From Cyclobacterium plantarum (GTDB lineage Bacteria > Bacteroidota > Bacteroidia > Cytophagales > Cyclobacteriaceae), in assembly GCF_011290685.1 (NCBI RefSeq), contig NZ_JAANYN010000012.1, positions 45,999 through 109,998 of the forward strand: a stretch of 64,000 nt of DNA, read 5' to 3'. Below, piece by piece: positions 25,484 to 36,004 of the stretch. How positions within the stretch are numbered: the first letter of the stretch is position 1; each line of letters starts with the position of its first letter. The notes beneath the pieces were generated by a model. The model was given only the letters and a program-made list of their open reading frames with translations, made no database searches and was not told where the DNA came from. Both the position numbers and the translations under genes were made by a program.

Positions 25484-27799
25484 TTAAAATGGATAACCGA
25501 TGGCGAAATTGAAAATTAAATTTTCCCTTCTCCATTCGCTTTCTCCAAGGTTAAAATCTTTTTCCCAGCGTTCCCCTTCAGGCAGGTAGGGTCTTCTCAG
25601 TGGGGTAGCCAGATCAAAGCGCAGCACGAAAAATTCAATATCCACCCGCAACCCTATACCTGTACCTATACCCAATTCCTTGTACCAGTCTTTCCCTATT
25701 TTCCCCCCGGGCAGGGCCTCATTTTCATTGACCAGCCAAACATTTCCCGCATCAAGAAAAACTGCCCCTCTAAGATAGGGGACGATAGGGAACCTGAATT
25801 CCAGGTTGCCTTCTAACCTGATGTCTCCGGCCTGATCAAAAAAGTTGGCCGTGCTCTCACTATCGGGCCGGAAGGAACCCGGACCCAGGGATCGGATCCG
25901 GAAGGCCCGTATACTGTTGGGGCCTCCCGAAAAAAACTGTTTGACAAACGGAAGGGAAACGGAATTGCCATAAGGCAAACCTACACCGCCAAAAAGCCTG
26001 GCCGCCAGCAAGCGCTCTTCTGTAAAGCGCCAATAGTACCTGAAATCAATATCGCCCTTGTTGTATTGTGCATAGTTGAAGCCAAGGAAAGTATTGGGGT
26101 TTTCCCCGTTCAGCACTTCATTGGCAAAACGCAGGCCCGCCCCTGCCAGGTCCAGGTTGGCACCAAAGAAAATGCTGTGTGTCCGGTATTTATCCATCAG
26201 TTTATTGTAGGAAAAATTATAGGTGATACCTGCTATGAATTGTTGCTCAAAACTTTGCCTCAGAAATGGGTTGGCATTCAATATCTCATCAAATTCCGGG
26301 GAGGTGCGGGACAAGTTTACAAAGTTGATGCTAATCGGGGTTATTTCATGGTAGACAAAACGATTGGCATTCCAGAAGTAACCATAGGTAGAGGATATAG
26401 AGTTGAGCCGGTATAGCCCTCTGCGGTCCTGGTATTCAGTTCCCAGACTGATTTTGGTTTTGGGCACAGAATAGGCAAAACGCTCCTTGATGGTAATGGG
26501 GAACACTACCCTAGGAAAAATCAAATCTCCTTTCAAGCCCAATTCAAATGCATTTAACCCTTCACGGTCTCCTGAGGCAATCTGACTTTCGTAAGCCAAT
26601 TTGCCCGTCAGGCTTAGTGTTTCACCACCAAAAAACAGGTTTCGGTTCCTGTAATTCAAAAGCAGTGCCGGCCCCGCAAAATTATTGGATTTGGATACGC
26701 CCTGCAATTCCGCCCTAATCGACCGCTTGTCCAGCGGGGACAAATATATTTTGGCATCCAAAAACCCCTTCCCGGATTCAATTTTATCTTTCACAGGATT
26801 AAACCTGACATTGACAAATCGGTAGTTGCCGATTCCGGACAACCTGTTACTGGTCAACCTGGATTGACTGGCATCAAACAAGCTGTCCTTTTCAATCAAT
26901 ATATACTGCCGCAGTAATTCAGGTTTGAAGGACAGGTTTTCCTGTATAAATTCTACTCCATTCACTACGGTGGTATCTGTATTTTCTCCGTATTCATCCA
27001 GGGAATAATTGGGCAACACCTGTATGGACCTGACCTGATAGGGTATTATTCCATCTTGGGGCACATTTTCCTTTAGCCTTAAAAACAAATCAAATTCGCG
27101 TCCCTCATATTGATTGGTATCTGCATCGAAAATCAGAAAATCAGGGTTAAAATTATAATAGCCCCTTTTTTTAAGCGCTGTATTCAGGCGCTCCCGCTCT
27201 TGCTTGAAGCGTGCCAGCTCAAAACGGTCTCCCTGCTTGATTTCACTGGAAGCCATTAAATCCCTGATATCATGATCAATAGGAAGACTGTCCCTTTCGT
27301 ATTGGTAGGTTTTCAGGGTATAGGGTACATGGAGGTTTACCTGATAGCTGACGTCTCCCTTTTTTTGTTTCCTTCTAAAAGTGGAGCTGATTTCAGGGTA
27401 AAAGTAGCCTTTGTTTTCCAACCTGTTATACATCAATTCCTCTGTTTTCTCTGTATCCACCTGACTGAGGTAAACAGGTTCCTCCCCTATTTTTTTATAA
27501 ATAAACCGATTGATAAAACCCGGATTTTCCTGTTGCATTTTGTAATGTGCCCACAAACCCAGGTACTGACCCAATATCTTATTGTTGGGCCTGGGCCTGA
27601 TCAATCCCTGCAATTCATCCCTCACCTCATCGATGCGTTTGATAGGCGTTTCCTGTGTGATTTCCAGCTTGGCTCCAGTGTAGAGCAATTCATCTTCAGG
27701 TACATACCGGGTTATATTGCAAGCCGTAGCTACCCAGAAGCAAAGCATCAACCAAATAAAATTTAGCTTACTGGGTCGCCTAAAATTACCGGTGTACAT
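25484..27799 (-). CDS. tamL: TamL, BamA/TamA-type outer-membrane assembly lipoprotein
   Basis: A 771-residue protein with a lipoprotein-like signal ending VATAC (Cys27), then POTRA-like segments (about residues 30-400) and a 16-strand Omp85-type barrel. The barrel's conserved features are GGPNSIRAFRIRSLGPGSF (the VRGF/Y-like loop) and the final strand LIFNFAIGYPF. It is the Bacteroidota lipidated counterpart of TamA and works with TamB in lipid/protein export to the outer membrane. ATG 27799 begins one base after the tamB stop; an in-frame ATG at 27820 would overlap it. An operon with tamB is clear. Confidence 0.92.
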   Translation of the reverse strand: MYTGNFRRPSKLNFIWLMLCFWVATACNITRYVPEDELLYTGAKLEITQETPIKRIDEVRDELQGLIRPRPNNKILGQYLGLWAHYKMQQENPGFINRFIYKKIGEEPVYLSQVDTEKTEELMYNRLENKGYFYPEISSTFRRKQKKGDVSYQVNLHVPYTLKTYQYERDSLPIDHDIRDLMASSEIKQGDRFELARFKQERERLNTALKKRGYYNFNPDFLIFDADTNQYEGREFDLFLRLKENVPQDGIIPYQVRSIQVLPNYSLDEYGENTDTTVVNGVEFIQENLSFKPELLRQYILIEKDSLFDASQSRLTSNRLSGIGNYRFVNVRFNPVKDKIESGKGFLDAKIYLSPLDKRSIRAELQGVSKSNNFAGPALLLNYRNRNLFFGGETLSLTGKLAYESQIASGDREGLNAFELGLKGDLIFPRVVFPITIKERFAYSVPKTKISLGTEYQDRRGLYRLNSISSTYGYFWNANRFVYHEITPISINFVNLSRTSPEFDEILNANPFLRQSFEQQFIAGITYNFSYNKLMDKYRTHSIFFGANLDLAGAGLRFANEVLNGENPNTFLGFNYAQYNKGDIDFRYYWRFTEERLLAARLFGGVGLPYGNSVSLPFVKQFFSGGPNSIRAFRIRSLGPGSFRPDSESTANFFDQAGDIRLEGNLEFRFPIVPYLRGAVFLDAGNVWLVNENEALPGGKIGKDWYKELGIGTGIGLRVDIEFFVLRFDLATPLRRPYLPEGERWEKDFNLGESEWRRENLIFNFAIGYPF

Positions 27800-27800
27800 G

Positions 27801-30800
27801 TTATTCCTTTTGCTTATCATCCGCTGCTTCAGTTGAATCTTCTATTGGATTTCTGCCATTTCGTTGGGTTTCTATTCCCCTCCATAGCTCATGGAAGTAG
27901 TTGAATTCACGATTAAAAATTGCCGAAAACCCGGTAACCACCAACTGTCCGTCTATAAAGCTTTCGAATTGATTTTTGCGAAAACCCCGGATTCTGTATC
28001 TACCGTTTTCTGTAAGCAGGTATTCAATGCTGACATTTCCCAAAAGGGCATTCTCTGCGCCTCGTTCTCTGGAGCTGCCTTCAATATCAATCTGACTTCC
28101 TACTTGTACAATCAATCTATCATCCAGAAAGCGTTTGCGGGCATTGAGGTTGAGTTGGGTCCTGGATTGCGGGGCCTCACCCTGATAATCCTGAAAGCTA
28201 TCCAAATCCACATCCAGTTCAAAGCCCGTACCTCCCAGCGCATTATCTGTCAGGGAATTCAGCTCGCTGGAAAGCAATTGGCTTACACTTGATTTTGCCA
28301 TGGCGGTGGTACCTCCACCACCTGTATTGGATCCGCTGGGGAAAAACCTGTTGAGCACCAACAGGGAAAAAACCTGCCTGTTCAATTCTCCTTCCTGGTT
28401 GTTCAGTTGCTGCACCTGGGAATAGACACTTCCCCCAATAGCCCCCTTTTCATCTTCAGGCATATCCAAAGTAAAGGAAATCAAAGGCCTGAGCATTTCC
28501 CCTTCTATATTCAGATAAACCAAAAAGGGCAGTTGCTGCCGGTACTGCATCATGTTTTCCCTGCTTCCACCGGCAGCGGTAGCTGTCATCAAATCGACAG
28601 CAGAAGTTTTGACCCTGTAAATGGCAGTAATGTCCATGGAAGCATCCAAGGGATCTCCGGCCCAGGTAATGGAACTGCCTTTCCTGATCTCAAACCTGCG
28701 GTTGACCATATTGTACAAGCTCAGTTCGTAATGCCCCCTGGACAATTCATAAATACCCGTAAGATTAATCCTGCCATTTGGATCCAGGTCAAGCTGAAGG
28801 TCTGCCGCCCCTTCTACCAGGAGATTGTCCCCCGAGCGGGCATCAATGACCACATTGAATATGGCCTCCGGAGATACTTTCAACGAGGCAGACACCTGAT
28901 AACCGGAAAAACCCGTATTGCTGGTCTCCTCCAGTCTTTTGGTAAGTATATCTTCAGGGTCCTCCCTGTTGACATAAGTGACTACTCCCTCTCTTTCCAC
29001 CACATCCAACTGGCTTTCCGGTACCACAAAACTCAGGTTGGTGCCTTCCTTTACGGTCAGGTTGGCAGAAACTTCCGGTAAGTTCAAATCTCCACCTATG
29101 GATACATCCGCATCAATAATGGCATCTCCATAAAAAAGATCATTGTCTTCTGCTGTGGAATTCAAAAACCTGAAATTGTTGGCGGTCAGTTTGAGGTCAA
29201 AGGCCGGGTTGGTAAAACTTTCTGTCAGGACCTGCCCATCCAGGGTAAACCCATTTCCCTCATTATCCTCAATGGTCAGTTGGTCCAGATAGAGCCCCTC
29301 ATTATCCAGGGTGATCTCCTCATCCTTCAAGGCAAAACCTGCATTCAATGTGGCCACCTTAAAGGCGGTATTGTTAAACCTCAGTTTCCCCTGGTACACC
29401 GGGGCATTGGTTTTTCCATTTACGCTAAAAGCACCTGAAAGGTATCCTTCAGCACCACTGATGGCTCCCTGACTTAACCCTTCCAGCACTGCCATTTCCA
29501 ATTTTCCCAGGTCAAGATTCAGGTTCAGCTGCGCCCCGGAGGTATCGGCCAGGTAATCCCCTCCCAATTCCAATTCAATACCCTCGTCCCTGAGAGCCAG
29601 ATTGAAATCATAGTTTTTTTGATCCGTCTTGCTGGCTGCATTCAGAGCGAGGTTGCCTAAAGGCACCTGAAGCACGTTGAGATCTGAAATGGAAATATCT
29701 GCCAGCAAACCTGTGGCTCCAAAAGGATTTTCCACCACAAAATCCCCGTCAACTCTTCCTATAGCTACCATCTCGTCAGGGTTCAACAAACTGGTGAAGG
29801 TGGCCAGGCGAAAATTTTCAAACTTTAAACCAATGGTATTTCCTTCAGGCTTGTTGTAAAACGATAAATTCTGATTTTCCCTGGAAAAAGTAAAATCATT
29901 GAAAACCAAATTAGAATCCGCAAACCACACCTCATTGACATCGGGTACAGACCATCTTTTTTTGTTCAAAATCAAGCTGTCGGGATGGACATGGAGCTTC
30001 AGGGAATCCTGCGCCAAACCTACATCAAAGGCGATATGAGCCAAAACCTCCTCACCATCTAAAGCATTAAAATCCATATAAAGCTGCCTTTCGAGGATTT
30101 CACCTGTGAAATAGGTAGGTCCCAATGCCAATGGACCGCTTTCCAGGCCCAACAAACCAAAAGCAAAACCAAAATCTTCCGCATCGCTGTTTACCCTAAC
30201 CCCCAGACTGTCCACCACGATCCCTGCATAGGACAAATAAGGAAAATCAACACTTCCTGCTAAATGTGCCTTGCTCTCATCAAAATCAAAGGCTATAGAA
30301 CCCTTGTCCATACCTTCCAGATCAGGCAATACCACCTGATCCAAAAGCAAACCGGGAATTATTTCCATCTTTAAATTCACCGCTACCCTTTGCAGACTGT
30401 CAATTCCTCCTGCGAGGTCATTTGAGGAATCTTCCAAATACCGGTTGAAATGCCTGAAGAGGCCGTCCATTGCCGCCGCCGGATCAGCATTGGCCTGCAG
30501 CTCTCCTTTTAAAATATTGCTGTCAATCGTAAAATTAGTGGTGTCCCGCATGACTTTTAGGTTCATGTCCCAGCTTCCCAGCGGATAGGCCTGCTCCTCC
30601 AATACCACCGTTCCATCGCTGATTTTGGTTTGAAGGTCAAAGGATGATGCGTTGCCGCTCCAGCTTGCTTTAAGTTGCATGCTCCCCCTCAGGTTGTTGG
30701 GACTGATGTTTAACCGGTAAAAATCCGCCCCTATCAAATCCAGGTCCAGGTCTACCTTCAGGTCCTCAGGGTTCAATACAGCATCTGCCAACAATTCCAC

Positions 30801-32885
30801 TTCTAAAAACTCATCCTTATGCCTCATTTCCACTTCTCCTTTCCCCTCCGAAATATTGGCCAGAAGCTTCATGCCATTATAGTCATGGCCCTTCCATTCC
30901 AGGTGGGTCAGCCGCGTGTCCACATTCAGGTCCAACCGCTCCAGGGGACCAGTATTTCCACTAGCCTTTATTTCAAATCCCAGCTTTCCAAAATCCGCCA
31001 GGTCCAAAATTTCTCCAAGGGGGGCTTCGTCGAGAGAAGCCTGTAAATCATAGGTGAAAGCTTCTCCCTGAGAGGCTATCCTACCAGCCATTACAAATTC
31101 AGCTCCATAAGCATTAAGGCCAGTATTCAGGCTAAATGAATCCATGCTTCCCGAGCTATTTATTCCCAACTCAAGGGTTTCTGGAAATGTAAGCCCAAGA
31201 CTATCCTCCGGAATAAATTTGTTAATATCGGTATTGACCGTGACAAAATTCAGGGTATCCACTTTCCAGGCTAGCCGCTCAGGCTCCAGGGGATTGTCTA
31301 TCAATCCCAGCATTTTGAATGTGGTCTTCTTCCCCCAGGCCCCCGATAATTCATTTATTTTGATCTGGTCCCTGCCTCCACTGGCGGAAAGTTTGGTGTT
31401 CAACTTTTGGCCTGCCAGAGTTTTGAGGTAGGGATCATTTCTGAGCTCAGGAGAGAAATAATAAGCATCCTGAAGACCTATGCTCAGCTGTTGCACATTG
31501 ATGTCAAAACGTGATTGATCCGGATTATTCAGAAAATCAGCCAATCCTGTATACTTCAATACCGTTTTACCTAAAAGCTTGCTATTTCCGGTGGCCAACT
31601 CCAAATCCTCGATGCTGGTCATTTGCTCTTCCACCGACAGGTCCATTTGAAAATTTTCCAGGGAGAACCCTGACCTCTCCCGGAAAGACAAAGCTTTCAG
31701 TGATGCGCCTGCGCGCCCCTCCTCAAGAAATACCTGATTGAGTTTGAGGTTAAGCGCACTGAGGCCAAGGTCATTGGGATCAAATTGACCGCTGGGGGCT
31801 TCCTGCTGATCTACCCCGTATTTGATTTCGTTATTTACCAGGTCCACTGCCCCAATGTTGACCTTCCATTCCGGCCAAACCAATGCGCTGGAATCAGCAT
31901 TTACAGATTTCTGCGAGGATGGTTCTTCCAGGGTTTTGGACTGATAGTCAAGGAAGGAATCCTCCAGCAGCAGGGATTTAACTTGCAGGCTTTGCTTTTC
32001 CATATCTGCTTCCGGGAGTTCCAGGTTAAAAGCACCCAGCCTGGCCAGCACATCCATTCCATCGGGATTTGACTGGTAATGCAAATTGATATTGGCCAGG
32101 GATAATTGATCCAACACCAGTAAAGGAAGCGGGCTTTCCCCGGACTCCTCTTCGGCTGCTTCGGGAAAAGCTTTGTTTTGTATGTATTTCACGTCCGTAT
32201 TTTCCCATTGAATTTTTCCAATATGAAAATCCATCCGGTTTAAATCGAGTTTTTCTGTGAGGATTTGCAGGGTTCCCAAGTCCAGATCTACGGACATACC
32301 CAACAGCTCATCCGCAAATTGAATTTCCCAGTTCTTTAGGTTTACCGGTCCCAGTGAAAGCTCCGGGAAAGCAGATTTCTTTGCTGATGATTCAGTGTCT
32401 CCGGGATCCCCCTCAGCTGCAGGAGATGTAAAAGCCTCCATGAGAAAGTCAAAATTAAATTTACCCGTACTGTCTCTTTTTACATTGGCCTGTAGCCCTT
32501 CCCAGTCCAGACCGGTCACTTTTATCTCCCCTGTTCTCAGAAAGGGAATCAAAGCCATTCCTGTTTCAAGGTTTTCTGAATACAGCAAGGTGTCTCCCTG
32601 CATGTCTTCCAGGTAAAGCCCCTCCAGATAAACCTCCCCTCCAAAGGTGATAAAGAGCCTGTCTATGCCAACATGGGTATGGGTTTTTCCGGAAACGTAG
32701 GAGCTGAGGCGATTGACGATAATATTCTGGCCAAAGGGGCTACGGATAAAAAGTAAAACCAAAAACAATAACAAGGTGAGGCTCAGGAATACCCAGCCTA
32801 AAACCTTTATTATTTTCCATCCTATGTTTTTCCGCTCAGCCAATATACAAATATGGGTAAAAAAAAGAGCGGATGAAGCAACCAC
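27801..32885 (-). CDS. tamB: TamB-family inner-membrane-anchored bridge protein
   Basis: A 1694-residue protein with one N-terminal membrane helix (about residues 26-47), then a very long repetitive beta-rich (AsmA/TamB-like beta-taco) body, and a C-terminal TamB/DUF490 domain with GRINLTGIYELSRGHYELSLYNMVNRRFEIRKGSSITWAGDPLDASMDITA and NEFNYFHELW close to the end. TamB proteins span the periplasm and are thought to shuttle lipids. No ATG is available: the frame opens with GTG (32885), and a TTG at 32843 would begin just before the membrane anchor, more like homologues. It is followed directly by tamL. Confidence 0.93.
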   Translation of the reverse strand: MVASSALFFTHICILAERKNIGWKIIKVLGWVFLSLTLLLFLVLLFIRSPFGQNIIVNRLSSYVSGKTHTHVGIDRLFITFGGEVYLEGLYLEDMQGDTLLYSENLETGMALIPFLRTGEIKVTGLDWEGLQANVKRDSTGKFNFDFLMEAFTSPAAEGDPGDTESSAKKSAFPELSLGPVNLKNWEIQFADELLGMSVDLDLGTLQILTEKLDLNRMDFHIGKIQWENTDVKYIQNKAFPEAAEEESGESPLPLLVLDQLSLANINLHYQSNPDGMDVLARLGAFNLELPEADMEKQSLQVKSLLLEDSFLDYQSKTLEEPSSQKSVNADSSALVWPEWKVNIGAVDLVNNEIKYGVDQQEAPSGQFDPNDLGLSALNLKLNQVFLEEGRAGASLKALSFRERSGFSLENFQMDLSVEEQMTSIEDLELATGNSKLLGKTVLKYTGLADFLNNPDQSRFDINVQQLSIGLQDAYYFSPELRNDPYLKTLAGQKLNTKLSASGGRDQIKINELSGAWGKKTTFKMLGLIDNPLEPERLAWKVDTLNFVTVNTDINKFIPEDSLGLTFPETLELGINSSGSMDSFSLNTGLNAYGAEFVMAGRIASQGEAFTYDLQASLDEAPLGEILDLADFGKLGFEIKASGNTGPLERLDLNVDTRLTHLEWKGHDYNGMKLLANISEGKGEVEMRHKDEFLEVELLADAVLNPEDLKVDLDLDLIGADFYRLNISPNNLRGSMQLKASWSGNASSFDLQTKISDGTVVLEEQAYPLGSWDMNLKVMRDTTNFTIDSNILKGELQANADPAAAMDGLFRHFNRYLEDSSNDLAGGIDSLQRVAVNLKMEIIPGLLLDQVVLPDLEGMDKGSIAFDFDESKAHLAGSVDFPYLSYAGIVVDSLGVRVNSDAEDFGFAFGLLGLESGPLALGPTYFTGEILERQLYMDFNALDGEEVLAHIAFDVGLAQDSLKLHVHPDSLILNKKRWSVPDVNEVWFADSNLVFNDFTFSRENQNLSFYNKPEGNTIGLKFENFRLATFTSLLNPDEMVAIGRVDGDFVVENPFGATGLLADISISDLNVLQVPLGNLALNAASKTDQKNYDFNLALRDEGIELELGGDYLADTSGAQLNLNLDLGKLEMAVLEGLSQGAISGAEGYLSGAFSVNGKTNAPVYQGKLRFNNTAFKVATLNAGFALKDEEITLDNEGLYLDQLTIEDNEGNGFTLDGQVLTESFTNPAFDLKLTANNFRFLNSTAEDNDLFYGDAIIDADVSIGGDLNLPEVSANLTVKEGTNLSFVVPESQLDVVEREGVVTYVNREDPEDILTKRLEETSNTGFSGYQVSASLKVSPEAIFNVVIDARSGDNLLVEGAADLQLDLDPNGRINLTGIYELSRGHYELSLYNMVNRRFEIRKGSSITWAGDPLDASMDITAIYRVKTSAVDLMTATAAGGSRENMMQYRQQLPFLVYLNIEGEMLRPLISFTLDMPEDEKGAIGGSVYSQVQQLNNQEGELNRQVFSLLVLNRFFPSGSNTGGGGTTAMAKSSVSQLLSSELNSLTDNALGGTGFELDVDLDSFQDYQGEAPQSRTQLNLNARKRFLDDRLIVQVGSQIDIEGSSRERGAENALLGNVSIEYLLTENGRYRIRGFRKNQFESFIDGQLVVTGFSAIFNREFNYFHELWRGIETQRNGRNPIEDSTEAADDKQKE

Positions 32886-33216
32886 TCTCAGAGATTAAAT
32901 ATATAACCCGTTATACAGGACAATTTTTATACCAAAGGTCCATTAAGATTTGATCTTGAGGGGGAAATCCGTTTTTTTTACTGCTGTCTATCCAAAAAGA
33001 GGTCAACCGAAAGCTGACAGGTTTGCGGATTTATGGAAATATATTTCATTTTGCAGATGGCCTGACAGGAACAATTTGATACTTTTCCTGAAACAGGATA
33101 AAAAAACACATTTTAAAGCGTTGAATAAGGGATAGCAGATTAATTTATATTATTAAGCCCTTACCCTGTCAATCTGTCTGTATTTTATTAAATTTGCACT
33201 CTGAAATGATCAGCCA
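32886..33216. other. Divergent promoter region between tamB and miaB
   Basis: 331 AT-rich bases with no open gene and no recognised RNA. The only signal I can support is the -7 box for miaB at 33189-33196. I see no clear tamB promoter. Confidence 0.5.
33189..33196 (+). promoter_or_regulatory. -7 promoter element for miaB operon
   Basis: TAAATTTG matches TAnnTTTG; start predicted near 33202, leader about 15 bases. No TTTG is found at the -33 position. Confidence 0.45.
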
Positions 33217-34680
33217 ATGGAAAATATTATTAAAGATATCAATATCATCAGTAAGGAAGAGGCAGACAGCAGCTGTGATTTCAAAATCACAGCTGATGAA
33301 AATACGGGAAAAATTAAAAAGTTATACATAGAAAGCTACGGCTGTCAGATGAATTTTTCTGACAGCGAGATCGTGGCTTCCATCATGAAAGACAATGGCT
33401 TTGATACCACTTCGGATTTCAACCATGCAGACGTCATTTTTCTAAATACCTGTTCTATCAGGGACAAGGCTGAGCAAACCGTAAGAAAAAGGCTAAGCCA
33501 ATTCAATCAGATCAAATCTGAGAAACCGGATCTGACCATAGGCGTTTTGGGCTGTATGGCGGAACGGCTCAAGGACAAATTGCTGGAAGAAGAAAAACTG
33601 GTGGACCTGGTGGTAGGTCCTGATGCTTACCGGGACCTGCCCAATCTGGTCTTGCAAGCTGATGACGGGCTCAAAGGGGTCAACACCTTTTTGTCCCGGG
33701 AGGAAACTTATGCGGATATTTCACCGGTCCGCTTAAACTCCAATGGCGTATCAGCATTCATCTCCATCATGAGGGGTTGTGATAACATGTGTTCCTTTTG
33801 CGTGGTACCCTTTACCAGAGGAAGAGAAAGGAGCCGTGATCCCCATTCTATTGTAAATGAAGCCAGGGATTTGTTTCAAAAAGGCTACAAGGAAGTCACC
33901 CTGCTGGGACAAAATGTAGACAGCTACAAATGGTCTCCTGAAGAAAACAACAAAGCCCGGCTCAATAAAAAATCTGAAGGAGTATCCGAAGTGATTTATT
34001 TTTCAGATTTATTGGAAATGGTAGCAGCTATCGACCCCAGGTTAAGGGTAAGGTTTTCCACTTCCCATCCAAAAGACATTACAGATGAGGTATTGCATAC
34101 CATGAAAGCCCATGACAATATTTGTAAATACATCCACCTGCCGGTACAAAGTGGCAACTCCAGGGTATTGTCCCTGATGAACCGTACCTATGATCGGGAA
34201 TGGTATTTGGAAAGGGTACAAAAAATCCGGGAAATATTGGGGGAAGACTGTGGCATATCCTCAGACATGATAGCAGGCTTTTGCACAGAAACCGAAGCAG
34301 AACACCAGGACACCCTCAGCATGATGGACCTGGTACAATATGATTTTTCTTACATGTTTTATTATTCAGAACGTCCTGGCACCCTGGCGGCAAAAAAATA
34401 TGCGGATGATATACCCCTTCCAGTCAAAAAGCGCAGGCTTCAGGAAATCATAGAAAAACAAAACCAGCTTTCCCTTGTGCGTAACCAAAGGGATATTGGA
34501 AAAGAACAGGAAATCCTGATAGAGGGCCAGTCCAAACGTTCTGCAGATCAACTGAAGGGAAGGAATTCTGCCAATAAAGTAGTAATCGTATCTGCCGGGA
34601 AACTAAAGGTTGGGGATTATGTAAAAGTGCGTATTACGGATTGTTCCTCTGCCACATTATTCGGAGAAGTTGTCATTTGA
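33217..34680 (+). CDS. miaB: tRNA-2-methylthio-N6-dimethylallyladenosine synthase
   Basis: A 487-residue radical-SAM methylthiotransferase that adds the 2-methylthio group to i6A37 of tRNAs. The N-terminal MTTase domain has its three cluster cysteines in [19 protein letters not shown] and [10 protein letters not shown]. The radical-SAM cluster is CDNMCSFC in [25 protein letters not shown]-terminal TRAM domain ends the protein (about 425-487). The length is usual for Bacteroidota MiaB. It leads the operon with the sigma-54 activator, lptE, the TPR-like gene and secG; the next gene starts 16 bases on. Confidence 0.96.
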   Translation: MENIIKDINIISKEEADSSCDFKITADENTGKIKKLYIESYGCQMNFSDSEIVASIMKDNGFDTTSDFNHADVIFLNTCSIRDKAEQTVRKRLSQFNQIKSEKPDLTIGVLGCMAERLKDKLLEEEKLVDLVVGPDAYRDLPNLVLQADDGLKGVNTFLSREETYADISPVRLNSNGVSAFISIMRGCDNMCSFCVVPFTRGRERSRDPHSIVNEARDLFQKGYKEVTLLGQNVDSYKWSPEENNKARLNKKSEGVSEVIYFSDLLEMVAAIDPRLRVRFSTSHPKDITDEVLHTMKAHDNICKYIHLPVQSGNSRVLSLMNRTYDREWYLERVQKIREILGEDCGISSDMIAGFCTETEAEHQDTLSMMDLVQYDFSYMFYYSERPGTLAAKKYADDIPLPVKKRRLQEIIEKQNQLSLVRNQRDIGKEQEILIEGQSKRSADQLKGRNSANKVVIVSAGKLKVGDYVKVRITDCSSATLFGEVVI

Positions 34681-34696
34681 TATTTAGGTTATTGTT

Positions 34697-36004
34697 ATGG
34701 TCCCTATAAGTGAATCAGAAATATTGAGTGTCAAGCAAAGGTTTGGTATCATCGGCAACAGTCCCTTGCTCAACCATGCCATACAAGTAGCCATGCAGGC
34801 CTCCCCTACTGAAATGACGGTTTTGATTACCGGAGAAAGCGGTAGTGGCAAGGAATCTTTTTCAAAAATCATTCATGCGCTCAGTAAACGCAGGCATGGC
34901 AAATTCATCGCCATCAACTGTGGGGCGATTCCCGAAGGCACCATCGATTCGGAACTTTTTGGTCATGAAAAAGGGTCATTTACAGGGGCTCATGAAGCCA
35001 GAAAAGGCTATTTTGAAGTAACTGACGGGGGTTCCATTTTTCTGGATGAAATCGGGGAAATGCCACTGGGAACCCAGGCCCGGCTCTTAAGGGTGCTGGA
35101 GAATGGCGAATTCATCAAAGTGGGCTCTTCCAAAGTGCTGAAGACCGATGTACGGGTAATTGCCGCAACCAACGTGAATTTGCTGAAAGCTGTGGAAAAA
35201 GGAAAGTTCAGGGAGGACCTGTACTACAGATTGAACACGGTGCCCATTTTTGTGCCTCCACTAAGACAACGGGGAGAAGATATGGTACTGCTGTTCCGGA
35301 AATTCACCACCGATTTTTCGGATAAGTATAAGGTTAAACCCATTGTGTTGACCGAGGAAGCAAAAAACCTGCTTATAAAATTTCCCTTTCCAGGAAATAT
35401 CCGCCAGCTTAAAAATTTAGCGGAACAAATTTCGTTATTGGAACAGGAGAGGGAAGTAAATGCCGTCACCCTGGACCAGTACCTGCCAAAAGAAGCCAGC
35501 AGCTTGCCGGCCTCTATTCCCGGGAAAAAAGGGCAACAGGAAAATTATACAGATTTTTCTGAAAGGGAAATCCTGTATAAGGTTCTTTTTGACATGAAAC
35601 AGGACATGACGGAATTGAAGAAGTTGGTTTTGGAATCCTATCATTCCGGGGGGCTGGATCAGCATATCATGAAGAAACATCAAAACCTTTTTGAGGATAT
35701 TGAGGAAAACAGTACCTATGAAGAAAGTTCCAAGCCTTCAAAAAACCTTCCCATGGTATTGGAGTCATTGTCCGAGAAAAAGGATGTATCTGTAGAAAAG
35801 GAAGGGAAGAAATACGAAGAGGATATCATCGAGGACATCATTCATGAAGAAGATGACAGCTCTTTGTCTCTGGAAAAGAAAGAAAAGGAACTGATAGCCA
35901 GGGCGCTAAAGAAACACCATAACAAACGAAAATATGCTGCCATGGATTTGGGCATTTCTGAGCGAACCCTTTACCGGAAAATCAAGCAATATGATATCGA
36001 ATAA
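34697..36004 (+). CDS. Sigma-54-dependent transcriptional activator without receiver domain
   Basis: A 435-residue AAA+ enhancer-binding protein. Walker A is GESGSGKE (about residues 49-56), the sigma-54 contact loop is ELFGHEKGSFTGA, Walker B is GGSIFLDEIGE, and an arginine-rich REDLYYRLN motif follows. A C-terminal Fis-type helix-turn-helix is seen (YAAMDLGISERTLYRKIKQYDI). The N-terminal input domain is almost absent (about 20 residues), so activity is probably set by expression or by a partner. A long acidic linker (about 270-400) separates AAA+ and HTH. It sits in an envelope-biogenesis operon, overlapping lptE by 14 bases; its target genes are unknown. Confidence 0.94.
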   Translation: MVPISESEILSVKQRFGIIGNSPLLNHAIQVAMQASPTEMTVLITGESGSGKESFSKIIHALSKRRHGKFIAINCGAIPEGTIDSELFGHEKGSFTGAHEARKGYFEVTDGGSIFLDEIGEMPLGTQARLLRVLENGEFIKVGSSKVLKTDVRVIAATNVNLLKAVEKGKFREDLYYRLNTVPIFVPPLRQRGEDMVLLFRKFTTDFSDKYKVKPIVLTEEAKNLLIKFPFPGNIRQLKNLAEQISLLEQEREVNAVTLDQYLPKEASSLPASIPGKKGQQENYTDFSEREILYKVLFDMKQDMTELKKLVLESYHSGGLDQHIMKKHQNLFEDIEENSTYEESSKPSKNLPMVLESLSEKKDVSVEKEGKKYEEDIIEDIIHEEDDSSLSLEKKEKELIARALKKHHNKRKYAAMDLGISERTLYRKIKQYDIE

